From Oscillospiraceae bacterium (lineage in GTDB: Bacteria > Bacillota > Clostridia > Oscillospirales > UBA929): a stretch of 16,451 bases of DNA. The stretch's first letter is position 1. The number at the start of each line of letters is the position of its first letter. The translations under genes and the position numbers were made by a program. The notes below the pieces were generated by a model, which searched no databases, was not told the origin of the DNA, and saw only the letters and a list, made by a program, of their open reading frames with translations. Below are positions 7,261 to 13,580 of the stretch, piece by piece. Location: positions 1-16,451 of the forward strand of contig WRCJ01000030.1 of the NCBI GenBank assembly GCA_009784085.1. Direction: 5' to 3'.

Positions 7261-7315
7261 AACCGGGGTTCAGCCTGGGTGTAACCGGGGTTCCGCCTGG
7301 GTTTAGCCTGGGTGC
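7261..7315. repeat. 22-bp tandem repeat in the MATE-padR divergent region
   Basis: AACCGGGGTTCAGCCTGGGT at 7261 and AACCGGGGTTCCGCCTGGGT at 7283 are near-identical 22-bp units (each followed by GT or TT). A half copy, AGCCTGGGTGC, follows at 7305. The array lies just upstream of the MATE -35 and about 75 bp before the padR promoter. Confidence 0.9.
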
Positions 7316-7388
7316 CATGTTTTATTGCGGATGTAACTTGACATCCTGTGTAAATAAAAAATTTATATAAATTTTTTTTCGAAATACC

Positions 7389-7417
7389 TTGACAGGCGTA
7401 GTATCTTCTGATATCAT
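7389..7417 (+). promoter_or_regulatory. Sigma-A-type promoter for the padR operon
   Basis: TTGACA (7389-7394), a 17-bp spacer and TATCAT (7412-7417) form a near-consensus promoter. The predicted start near 7424 leaves a leader of about 150 nt before padR. Another TTGACA at 7338-7343 faces an AT-rich stretch (TTTATA at 7362) and could be a second promoter. Partly symmetric GTATC-TTCT-GATAT lies over the -10 and could be an operator, but no clear PadR-type ATGT-n8-ACAT site was seen. Confidence 0.78.
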
Positions 7418-7430
7418 AAACCCAGAACCG

Positions 7431-7550
7431 GTTCCCGCACGGCACCCAGTTCCCGCACCGCAACCCGTTCCCGCAACCGGTCCCCTCACCGGTTTCCGCA
7501 CCGCAATCAATTCCCGCAACCAACATCAATTCCCGTTCCCGCAATCGAAA
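7431..7550. repeat. 18-bp degenerate tandem repeat filling the padR leader
   Basis: The core (G)TTCCCGCA recurs at 7431, 7449, 7467, 7511 and 7536, with a variant GTTTCCGCA at 7492 and a short TTCCCG at 7530. The first two full units are 18 bp apart; later ones drift. The array occupies nearly the whole leader between the predicted transcription start and the padR ribosome binding site. In RNA it is C- and A-rich and probably little structured. Confidence 0.88.
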
Positions 7551-7572
7551 TATGGAAGGAGGGCAAAAGCGC

Positions 7573-7926
7573 ATGTCCATCGCGTCCGATATGCTCCGCG
7601 GCAACACGGACATGATCGTCCTGGCCCATCTGTTACATCGGGAGAGCTATGGGTATCAGATTAACAAGCACATCCAGGAGAAGTCCGGCGGACGGTTCGA
7701 ACTCAAGGAAGCCACACTTTACGGCGCGTTCCGTCGCCTGGAAGAGGCGGGTTGTGTCTCATTCTACTGGGGCGACGAACAGACCGGCGCGCGCAGGCGT
7801 TACTACCGCATTACCACGGCCGGGCGGGAGACGTTCGCGCAAAGCGTAGGGGAATGGCGCGAAGCCATCGACTTGATTGAAAAGCTGATTGACCAAAAGG
7901 AGGAGGAAAAAGAGAATGGAAGATAG
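7573..7926 (+). CDS. PadR-family transcriptional regulator
   Basis: This 117-residue repressor-type protein has the PadR winged helix: LHRESYGYQINKHI (recognition of the fold near residues 20-33), KEATLYGAFRRLEEAG (45-61) and the wing RRRYYRITTAGRE (74-86), followed by a C-terminal dimerisation helix. The ATG at 7573 is preferred over 7552 because GGAAGGAGGG sits nine bases upstream and overlaps the earlier ATG. The stop overlaps the next gene by 11 nt. PadR proteins commonly repress their own operon and efflux or envelope genes, with small ligands releasing them. Here the obvious candidates are its own HAAS/DUF4097 operon and the divergent MATE gene. A long repeat-filled leader precedes it. 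Confidence 0.95.
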   Translation: MSIASDMLRGNTDMIVLAHLLHRESYGYQINKHIQEKSGGRFELKEATLYGAFRRLEEAGCVSFYWGDEQTGARRRYYRITTAGRETFAQSVGEWREAIDLIEKLIDQKEEEKENGR

Positions 7927-8749
7927 GATACAAGCGCATTTGAACGCCTTATTCAAGGACGCGCCGGATACCCGCCGGGTGGCGGAGGCGCGGGAAGAGC
8001 TCTTGGCCGGTTGTTTGGATAAGTACGCCGACCTGACGGCGGCGGGTCGATCCCCCGAAGATGCCTACATCGCCGTGATTTCCGGCATTGGGGATGTGGA
8101 CGAGCTGCTACGCGCCATAGAACGCATCGACGCCCAAAATGCCTCCCATAGCGCCGAGGCGTTGCGAAAAAAGCGGGCTTTCTTCATTGCCGCCGGCGTC
8201 TTTTTGTACATCTTGAGCTTGGGCGTGGCGTCGATCCTCAACGAATACGCGGACAGCCGCAACGCGGCCACGGCATTCCTGGCTCTCATCGCCGCGGGTA
8301 CATTTGTCTTGATATACGGCGTGATTTCCACCCGCGCCAGTGTGAAGAAGCCCGTCTCCAGCCTAACGGGGGAGATACAAAAGCAACTGGATATTATTTC
8401 CACTAGCAGCGACACCAAGTTGCTGGGCGCGGTGACCTCTTCCATGTGGTCCCTGCTGGTCGTCGTCTACCTGTTCATCGGATTTATCTTCGACTGGTGG
8501 CACCCGGGCTGGCTGATCTTCCCCTTCGGCTCGATCCTGCAGATCCTCCTCAAAGCCACCATGGGGAAAAAAGGCATGACCCGCGGCCATGCCTACGCCC
8601 TGATCTGGACGGTGTGCCTGTTTGTTTATCTGCTCATCAGCTTCATCACCGATCTTTGGAATATCACCTGGATCATCTTCCCGGTTGCGTTGTGCGTCCA
8701 GCAGATGGCGCGGCTGGCGAAAGTCTGGAGGGAAAGCGATGAGACGTAA
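7916..8749 (+). CDS. HAAS/DUF1700-like membrane protein (permease prefix domain)
   Basis: This 277-residue protein starts with a helical domain (about 1-70, EDRIQAHLNALFKDAP ... AGRSPEDAYIAVISGIGDVDELL) of the HAAS/DUF1700 type, typical of genes placed right after padR. It is followed by two membrane segments (about 84-107 and 116-140), a soluble stretch and two helical hairpins with a repeated pattern, VVVYLFIGFIFDWWHPGWLIFP and VCLFVYLLISFITDLWNITW, which look like an internal duplication. The start at 7916 has AAGGAGGAGG nine bases upstream and overlaps padR. It overlaps the DUF4097 gene by 11 nt. Proteins of this group are thought to be partners of PadR and of the downstream envelope protein; no biochemical role is assigned. 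Confidence 0.85.
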   Translation: MEDRIQAHLNALFKDAPDTRRVAEAREELLAGCLDKYADLTAAGRSPEDAYIAVISGIGDVDELLRAIERIDAQNASHSAEALRKKRAFFIAAGVFLYILSLGVASILNEYADSRNAATAFLALIAAGTFVLIYGVISTRASVKKPVSSLTGEIQKQLDIISTSSDTKLLGAVTSSMWSLLVVVYLFIGFIFDWWHPGWLIFPFGSILQILLKATMGKKGMTRGHAYALIWTVCLFVYLLISFITDLWNITWIIFPVALCVQQMARLAKVWRESDET

Positions 8750-9764
8750 GTTGGTGTTGGCCGGGATCGTGACCTGGGGGCTGATCGCCGCGCTGCTGGT
8801 GGGGATTTTCGTGCTGATGCTGACCGGCGTGGTATCCGTGCCTTCCTTCGTTGCCCCCGACAAGATAGACCTGCTCCGGGAAGAGTCGTTCCCGCTCGAT
8901 GGCCTTGTGGATTTGAACATCCGGTGCCGCACCGAGGACATCCGCGTGACACTATCGGATGGCGATATTATCACGGTGCGGCAATATGGATCCGCTGATG
9001 CAGACCTGCTGTTTACCTCGGAGCGCACGGGATCTGCCCTGACAATCTCCATCCCCGCCCGGTCGTTGTCGTTCTCTTGTCTTTTCCGCTTCTGGTCCAA
9101 TGCCTACCTGGAAGTAGCTCTGCCGTCTAGTTACGCCCAAAGGCTCGAACTCACCGCGGTCTCCGGATCGGTAAACCTCCCGGGTTTTGTCGGTAGCGCG
9201 ATCACGCTGTCGAGCGTCTCGGGCGATATCCAGGTGGGGAACGTGGCTGTCACGGGCGATGCCACCCTCAAAAACACCTCCGGCGACATACGGGCAGCCG
9301 ACATCCAAGCGCAAAACGCCAGCTTGAAGACGGTCTCCGGCGACATACGCTGCGGCACGCTGACACTGGAGGGTCAAGCCGAGCTGGGAACCACCTCCGG
9401 CGATATCCGCGCGGACGCGCTGCACAGCCAAACATACGACGTACACAGCATCTCCGGGGATATCTCACTGCAATCGGCGCTGGCGGGCGGCGGGCGGCTA
9501 CACACCGTCTCGGGCAATATCAATGCTGCCGGCGTCGTTGTGACAAACCCTATAACGGCAGGCTCAACCTCGGGCGATATCCGCCTGGCCTTGGCGTACG
9601 GGCAGCATTGCGAATTCAAGATGAAAAGCACCTCGGGCGATCTACGAAGCAATGCGCCGATCTCCCGTAACCGCAAAGAGGCTAACGGCACGGTGGGCGA
9701 CGGCGGCCCGGACATTTCGGCTTCCACCGTCTCGGGCGATATCACCGTGGACGTCACGGGCTAG
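8739..9764 (+). CDS. DUF4097-family beta-strand-repeat protein, membrane-anchored
   Basis: This 341-residue protein has one N-terminal membrane helix (about 5-30) with positive residues before it, so the rest is probably outside the membrane. From about residue 130 it is built from some ten short repeats with the core (T/V)SGDI: SVSGDIQ, NTSGDIR, TVSGDIR, TTSGDIR, SISGDIS, TVSGNIN, STSGDIR, STSGDLR and TVSGDIT. This is the signature of DUF4097 and predicts a right-handed beta-helix or ladder. The LiaX-like group that senses envelope antimicrobials in enterococci has a similar domain; whether this protein does so is inference. GGAGGG six bases upstream supports the ATG at 8739. It is the last gene of the padR operon and its end overlaps the convergent CYTH gene by 11 bp. 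Confidence 0.92.
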   Translation: MRRKLVLAGIVTWGLIAALLVGIFVLMLTGVVSVPSFVAPDKIDLLREESFPLDGLVDLNIRCRTEDIRVTLSDGDIITVRQYGSADADLLFTSERTGSALTISIPARSLSFSCLFRFWSNAYLEVALPSSYAQRLELTAVSGSVNLPGFVGSAITLSSVSGDIQVGNVAVTGDATLKNTSGDIRAADIQAQNASLKTVSGDIRCGTLTLEGQAELGTTSGDIRADALHSQTYDVHSISGDISLQSALAGGGRLHTVSGNINAAGVVVTNPITAGSTSGDIRLALAYGQHCEFKMKSTSGDLRSNAPISRNRKEANGTVGDGGPDISASTVSGDITVDVTG

Positions 9765-10512
9765 GGGACGGCCCGCTTGGGGGAGGCCCGCCGGACGTAG
9801 TCCCGCCGGAGGCGGGCGCACTGGATGTAGGCGCACTGGTGGCGGGCGCACTGGTGGCGGGCCTGCTGCGGACCAGGCGCAGGGCGCGATCGTACTTGCC
9901 GGCGCGCACGCGCGTCAACCCATACTCCACCGCCAAATTTTCGGCCAGCTTCCCCGCCACCGACGGATCCCCGTATAACAATTCGATCGTCATCTCGATG
10001 AACGGCTCCCGTTTTTCACCGGCTAGCAACTCCCCCCGGTCGATCGCCAGCGTGGCCGCGGCGCCATCGGACAACTCCAACACGCCGGATAACCGCTGGC
10101 AGGACACTTGGCACAATTCAATCAAATCCCCTTGGAGCACCAACACGGGCAACGCCGCAGGCGCACCCATGCCAACCAAGCGGGGGACGCCCTCTCGGGC
10201 GCCCTCCGCTGGACATTGCCATTTATCGTAACAAGACAGCCCCGCCCAAGCCTGCCCCGTCCAAGTCTGCTCCGCCGGGGCTTCATCCTTAGGCGTTTTG
10301 AGCGATAACGCGCCCTGCAGCCCCTCACGACGGAACCGCAACTCCCAGTGGAGCAGGTTGAGCGCGTGTTTCGGCGTGTCGAAATAGGAGGAGAGGATGT
10401 CCCCCTTGCGCCAGCTCTCCTGCAAAATAGCCAGGATCCGGGGGGAGGAGAGTATGCGCGATGTCGTGTTCTCGTCGGGAACGCGAAATCTGGTTTCCAG
10501 CAACAAAGCCAT
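9754..10512 (-). CDS. CYTH-domain protein (inorganic triphosphatase/adenylate cyclase-like tunnel fold)
   Basis: This 252-residue protein has the CYTH order of motifs: LLLETRFRV at the start (a degenerate E-x-E-x-K), SSYFDTP (41-47), WELRFRREG (56-64), LSLKTPKDE, then IEMTIELLYG and AGKYDRALRLVR near the end. Most CYTH proteins hydrolyse inorganic triphosphate or related substrates; here the first motif keeps only one glutamate and has Arg for Lys, so activity may be reduced or altered. AGGAGG seven bases before the ATG supports the start. The C-terminal 35 residues are a Ser/Ala/Pro-rich tail (ATSAPATSAPTSSAPAS) made by a DNA repeat and are not part of the domain. It is the last gene of the pfp block and runs 11 bp into the end of DUF4097. 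Confidence 0.82.
   Translation of the reverse strand: MALLLETRFRVPDENTTSRILSSPRILAILQESWRKGDILSSYFDTPKHALNLLHWELRFRREGLQGALSLKTPKDEAPAEQTWTGQAWAGLSCYDKWQCPAEGAREGVPRLVGMGAPAALPVLVLQGDLIELCQVSCQRLSGVLELSDGAAATLAIDRGELLAGEKREPFIEMTIELLYGDPSVAGKLAENLAVEYGLTRVRAGKYDRALRLVRSRPATSAPATSAPTSSAPASGGTTSGGPPPSGPSPSP
9811..9860. repeat. 15-bp tandem repeat at the CYTH C-terminus
   Basis: GGCGGGCGCACTGG occurs at about 9811 and 9836, with a shortened GGCGCACTGG between and a divergent GGCGGGC after. It encodes the SAPATSAPTSSAP tail of the CYTH protein. Directly beside it CCCGCC-GGA-GGCGGG (9802-9816) forms a strong hairpin without a T-run, inside the same coding tail. Confidence 0.85.
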
Positions 10513-10552
10513 GGCACGGCCTCCTGTTCATACAAATTGCATCAGCAATGCC

Positions 10553-10915
10553 TCACCGCATCCCGCGGTACCAATCCAGCCGCTCTTTGTCGCGACGCTC
10601 CAAGCCGCGCTCCCCAGCCAGCGATTCGATGTGGTGCGTAAACTCATGCCGCAGGGTTTTCCGCAACTCGCGCTCCCATGTCCGGCGCAACGCGCCCCGG
10701 TATAACTGCAGGAAGGAGCCAAAATAGATGACGATCGAGCGGCCCAAGACAGGGTGGGTGCGGTATTCGCCCATGATGAACAAGCCGGGCCCTTCGGGGT
10801 GCCGCTTCTCCCCCGGCTCCAGCAAGATGCCCCCGTTGAGTTCGCGGTAGAACTCAGCCGGCAGTTCTTCGGCCATCCGATCCAGCAAGAGGCCCGCCTC
10901 CCCGATGCTCATCAT
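10553..10915 (-). CDS. Minimal zinc metallopeptidase family protein (HExxH)
   Basis: This 120-residue protein belongs to the short 'metallopeptidase family' (zincin) group. The zinc-binding HExxH is HEFTHH (90-95), preceded by LRKTLR and followed by an acidic/Glu-rich stretch (AGERGLE) that may hold the third ligand. Upstream, GPGLFIMGEYRTHP and IVIYFGSFLQLY match the beta-strand part of the family. Length is normal. The substrate is unknown. Two ATG codons are adjacent (10915 and 10912) with no clear ribosome binding site, and the SGNH stop is only 6 nt upstream, so translation is probably coupled. It lies within the pfp-SGNH-metallopeptidase-CYTH run. Confidence 0.87.
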   Translation of the reverse strand: MMSIGEAGLLLDRMAEELPAEFYRELNGGILLEPGEKRHPEGPGLFIMGEYRTHPVLGRSIVIYFGSFLQLYRGALRRTWERELRKTLRHEFTHHIESLAGERGLERRDKERLDWYRGMR

Positions 10916-10921
10916 GGCTGG

Positions 10922-11617
10922 CTAGGCAAATGCCTTCATGTACGAAACGAAGGACTCACGCATGACGTTATGGCCGCTGCCGTTGGGATGCACGCCATCT
11001 GAGCACAGCAAAGAGCCGATGTCCCGGTGGGAGAGGAAGGCATCGCGCACATCGATATAGTGGCACCGCAACTCCATGGCTAGATTCGTGATGGACAGGG
11101 AATACCGCTCCTGGAACCGGTAAATTACGCCGACATCCCCCAAGAAACGCATGATATTCTCCCGGCTCAACCCATTGCGGGTAATCCAGTTGAAATACCG
11201 CACGGGATCGATGGGCGGCAGCGACATGAGCACCGGATCGATCCCTTTTACCCGCACCGCGCAAACCATGTCCCGCAGGGTGCGGCAGAAGGCTTCATGC
11301 GGCGTGCGGGGCGCGTGGGGCGCGTCCGGGTTTTGCGCCACTTCCTCCCAATTGAAATCACAATCGTTGCCGCCGTATTCGATGAGGATGGCATCGCAGG
11401 AAACCCCGCGCTCCAGCGCCTGGGTCAGGTTTTGCGAACCGCGGGTCACGGTGGCGCCAAAGCGGGAATTGTTGTCGAAGCGCATCCCCAAGATCTTGGC
11501 GCACTGCGCGGCCATGGAATTCTTCAGGGTCGCGTACCTCCCTTTCAGGTCGTCGAACACGACCCCCCGGAGCAGAGAGTCCCCCCAAACACCGATATGA
11601 TGGATCACCTTTTTCAT
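10922..11617 (-). CDS. SGNH/GDSL-family hydrolase
   Basis: This 231-residue protein has all SGNH blocks: GDSLLRG with the nucleophile S14, NSRFGAT (50-56) with block-II glycine, GGND (82-85) with block-III asparagine, and DGVHPN with D207 and H210 of the catalytic triad. It is therefore a predicted esterase or lipase; no signal peptide is visible, so it is probably cytoplasmic. The substrate cannot be deduced. The ATG lies 3 nt after the pfp stop without a good ribosome binding site, so it is likely coupled to pfp. The next gene starts 6 nt after its end. Confidence 0.92.
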   Translation of the reverse strand: MKKVIHHIGVWGDSLLRGVVFDDLKGRYATLKNSMAAQCAKILGMRFDNNSRFGATVTRGSQNLTQALERGVSCDAILIEYGGNDCDFNWEEVAQNPDAPHAPRTPHEAFCRTLRDMVCAVRVKGIDPVLMSLPPIDPVRYFNWITRNGLSRENIMRFLGDVGVIYRFQERYSLSITNLAMELRCHYIDVRDAFLSHRDIGSLLCSDGVHPNGSGHNVMRESFVSYMKAFA

Positions 11618-11620
11618 GAC

Positions 11621-12892
11621 TTAAACCATGACTTTCTTCAGTCTGGCGAACTGCGGCAGGCCATTTTTAAAGGGCAGCGCGGTCTCGCCTTGGATGAGCG
11701 GGCGGGCATACTCCAAATAGGGCTGCAATATCCCGTTGCCCTCCTCGTTTATCCATGCGCGGGGCACCTTTTTCTCTGTGTTGGCCACTTTTTCCAGATC
11801 CAGCAACTCGATATCGCAACGGTAGGCGCCGTTGTCCATCACGCGCTTGAAGCCCACCATCTTGTCGGTCAGGCCCTCGGCGGCGAACCGGACGGCGGCC
11901 TCCCCCGCCCGGTATGATTCCTCGATATCCGTGGCCGACGCGCAATGGGCGGCGCAACGTTGCAACAGGGACAGCTCAATGCCGCGCACCTTGGCGCCGG
12001 TCGCGCCCTTGACAATGTCAGCCAGGCGGGCGGCCAGTCCGCCAAGCTGGGCGTGGCCAAAGCCGTCGGTAGCCGAGGTGGCTGCTTCGGAGATAAATCG
12101 CCCGTTTTGATCGTGGATGCCCTCGCTGGCGGCCACGATGACCTTCCCGTTCCGATCGTGGATGGCCTTGACATCCCGCACAAAGGCATCCATATCGAAC
12201 GCGACCTCGGGCAGATAGATGAGATCCGGCCCATGCCCCGCCTCCACAGCCAACGCGCTGGCGGCGGCGAGCCAGCCGGCGTGGCGGCCCATGATCTCCA
12301 GGATGGTGATCATAGGCACGTCGTAGACCCGCGCGTCCTGGCTGGCCTCCATGCAGGTTGTCGCAATATACTTTGCTGCGCTACCATAGCCGGGGCAGTG
12401 ATCGGTGCCGAACAGATCGTTGTCGACGGTCTTGGGGATGCCCATCACGCGGCATTCGTATCCCGATCCCTGCATGAACTTGCTGATCTTGTTGCAGGTA
12501 TCCATGCTGTCGTTGCCGCCGTTGTAAAAGAAATACCGCACGTCGTACTTTTTGAAGATTTCCAAAATGCGCTGGTAGTCGGTGGCGTCGATATCCGGAT
12601 CTTTCATTTTATAGCGGCAGGATCCCAACGCCGAGGATGGGGTGTAGCGCAGCAGTTCGAGCTGGGCGGGGTCCTCTTCGCCCATGTCGTAAAGCTTGCC
12701 GTCCAAGACGCCGCGGATACCGTGCGCGGCGCCGTAGACCTTTGTGACGCAGTCGGTGTCCAACGCGGTGCGGATGGCGCCCAATGCGCTGGCGTTGATG
12801 ACGGCGGTAGGCCCGCCCGATTGCCCGATGATGCAGGCCCCCTTCAATGTGTTCATTGTACTCCCTATGTTTATCGTGCTTGTCGTGCTCAT
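11621..12892 (-). CDS. pfp: PPi-type 6-phosphofructokinase (diphosphate--fructose-6-phosphate 1-phosphotransferase)
   Basis: This 423-residue enzyme phosphorylates fructose-6-phosphate, most likely with pyrophosphate, a reversible glycolytic step. The phosphoryl-donor site reads GGNDS (125-129), and PKTVDND (153-159) has the lysine that marks PPi-dependent enzymes instead of glycine in ATP-PFKs. The first motif is normally GGDDS in that class, so the Asn is a small departure. MGRHAGW (201-207) and the sugar-phosphate region are conserved. The ATG at 12892 has AGGAGG seven bases upstream; the ATG at 12856 is the alternative and would remove a short Ser/Thr-rich extension. A promoter lies 40-65 bp upstream. 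It heads a four-gene run and diverges from the ferredoxin gene. PPi-PFK is common in anaerobic Clostridia. Confidence 0.95.
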   Translation of the reverse strand: MSTTSTINIGSTMNTLKGACIIGQSGGPTAVINASALGAIRTALDTDCVTKVYGAAHGIRGVLDGKLYDMGEEDPAQLELLRYTPSSALGSCRYKMKDPDIDATDYQRILEIFKKYDVRYFFYNGGNDSMDTCNKISKFMQGSGYECRVMGIPKTVDNDLFGTDHCPGYGSAAKYIATTCMEASQDARVYDVPMITILEIMGRHAGWLAAASALAVEAGHGPDLIYLPEVAFDMDAFVRDVKAIHDRNGKVIVAASEGIHDQNGRFISEAATSATDGFGHAQLGGLAARLADIVKGATGAKVRGIELSLLQRCAAHCASATDIEESYRAGEAAVRFAAEGLTDKMVGFKRVMDNGAYRCDIELLDLEKVANTEKKVPRAWINEEGNGILQPYLEYARPLIQGETALPFKNGLPQFARLKKVMV

Positions 12893-12918
12893 GCGTATTC
12901 CTCCTGTTTTTGTTTGTC

Positions 12919-12934
12919 ATACGACCGGTAGTAT
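12919..12934. promoter_or_regulatory. Candidate operator: 16-bp near-palindrome at the pfp transcription start
   Basis: ATACGACCGGTAGTAT is symmetric except for one mismatched pair (7 of 8 pairs match). It covers the downstream half of the pfp -10 box and the predicted transcription start. No regulator for it is seen in the window. Confidence 0.4.
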
Positions 12935-12958
12935 ACCACATATAAAGAAAAAAAGCAA
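12930..12958 (-). promoter_or_regulatory. Sigma-A-type promoter for the pfp operon
   Basis: On the minus strand TTGCTT (12958-12953), a 17-bp spacer and TATACT (12935-12930) form a good promoter, with a start predicted near 12923 and a leader of about 30 nt. Confidence 0.75.
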
Positions 12959-12963
12959 TCGTC

Positions 12964-13226
12964 GTAGGGGCGGCATTTAAACCGCCCACGACCTGCCACC
13001 CACGACCACCGTAGGGCGCGGCATCCCTGACGCGCCGCGTTGTTCGCCGTTGAGTGGCACCGGGCGGCATTTAAACCGCCCGCGACCCACCGAAACCTAC
13101 CGTTCCGTAGGGCGCGGCATCCCTGACGCGCCGGGTTGGTACGTGGGTGGCACCGGGCGGCATTTATACCGCCCGCGAACCACCGAAACCTACCGTTCCG
13201 TAGGGCGCGGCATCCCTGACGCGCCG
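12964..13226. repeat. 93-bp composite hairpin repeat, three copies
   Basis: Two different hairpin motifs alternate. Motif A, GGGCGGCATTTAAACCGCCC, begins at 12968, 13062 and 13155 (the last with ATTTAT for ATTTAA). Motif B, AGGGCGCGGCATCCCTGACG followed by CGCC, lies at 13011, 13107 and 13200, counted from its GTA. A to A distances are 94 and 93 bp. A has a GGGCGG/CCGCCC stem, B a GGCGCG/CGCGCC stem. The later spacers also share CACCGAAACCTACCGTTCC. The array fills most of the 459-bp gap between the divergent pfp and ferredoxin genes; outside it the gap holds only the two promoters. Open frames read across it have no supported start. Confidence 0.93.
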
Positions 13227-13253
13227 AAAAAACCACACCCCAAAAAGTTTTCC

Positions 13254-13286
13254 TTGCATTCAGACCACGTTTTGGTGTAATATAAT
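13254..13286 (+). promoter_or_regulatory. Probable promoter for the ferredoxin gene
   Basis: TTGCAT (13254-13259) is followed, after 18 bp, by TAATAT (13278-13283), which overlaps a perfect TATAAT at 13281-13286 (21-bp spacing). Either could be the -10. It lies 65-100 bp upstream of the ferredoxin start, directly after the repeat array. Confidence 0.6.
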
Positions 13287-13351
13287 CCTGGACGCTGTCG
13301 CGATCCAAATACGTCTCAAAATCTCAATATTTATGAAAAGGTGGTTTTTGC

Positions 13352-13522
13352 ATGGCATATCAAATCAACGACGATTGCATTGACTGCGGCGTATGCGAGC
13401 CGGAATGCTTGGTTAACTGCATCACGCAGGGCGATGGCAAGTATGTGATTGACGAGGAGCTCTGCGTGGATTGCGGCGCTTGCGCCGATGTTTGCCCAGT
13501 CGACGCACCCCAGCAGATCTGA
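13352..13522 (+). CDS. 2[4Fe-4S] ferredoxin, clostridial type
   Basis: This 56-residue soluble electron carrier has both cluster motifs: C9-x2-C12-x2-C15-x3-C19 and C38-x2-C41-x2-C44-x3-C48-P. Length, order and the DGKYVIDEELC link match clostridial 8-iron ferredoxins. The first motif is unusual: the residue after C19 is Leu instead of the nearly universal Pro, and the normal Ala four after C19 is a ninth cysteine (C23), giving CEPECLVNCI. The second motif is regular (CPVDAP). GGTGG seven bases upstream supports the ATG at 13352. It has its own promoter and a hairpin 21 nt after its stop, so it is probably a single-gene transcript. Likely partners are hydrogenase or pyruvate:ferredoxin oxidoreductase elsewhere in the genome (inference). 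Confidence 0.95.
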   Translation: MAYQINDDCIDCGVCEPECLVNCITQGDGKYVIDEELCVDCGACADVCPVDAPQQI

Positions 13523-13543
13523 GTAGTTTTTACCCTAAACCTC

Positions 13544-13580
13544 AAGAGGGCGGATTTGCGATCCAGCCCTCTTTGTTATA
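13544..13580 (+). terminator. Rho-independent terminator after ferredoxin
   Basis: AAGAGGGC-GGAT, loop TTGCG, ATCC-A-GCCCTCTT forms a 12-bp stem with one bulged A (13544-13573), followed by TGTTAT, a weak U-tract. It begins 21 nt after the ferredoxin stop codon. Confidence 0.75.

Noticed and set aside
6406..7284. Plus-strand open frame of 292 codons
   Set aside because: It is antisense to the MATE gene and reads the N-terminal repeat backwards; no domain is recognisable.
7431..7550. Possible CRISPR array in the padR leader
   Set aside because: Units are short, degenerate and directly adjacent without unique spacers; it is a minisatellite.
8363..9100. Minus-strand open frame of 245 codons
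   Set aside because: It lies opposite the HAAS and DUF4097 genes, which have strong family signatures; the frame has none.
9802..9816. Terminator between the convergent DUF4097 and CYTH genes
   Set aside because: CCCGCC-GGA-GGCGGG is a good hairpin but lies inside the CYTH coding tail and has no T-run on either side.
11945..12931. Plus-strand open frame of 328 codons
   Set aside because: It is antisense to pfp, which has full motifs and its own promoter and ribosome binding site.
12964..13226. Possible CRISPR array
   Set aside because: The repeated units contain two different hairpins, the segments between them are also partly repeated, and there are only three periods and no cas gene.
12889..13308. 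Minus-strand open frame of 139 codons with repeats such as RQGCRALRNGRFRW
   Set aside because: The repeated peptide is only a translation of the 93-bp composite repeat; there is no ribosome binding site and the pfp promoter lies inside it.
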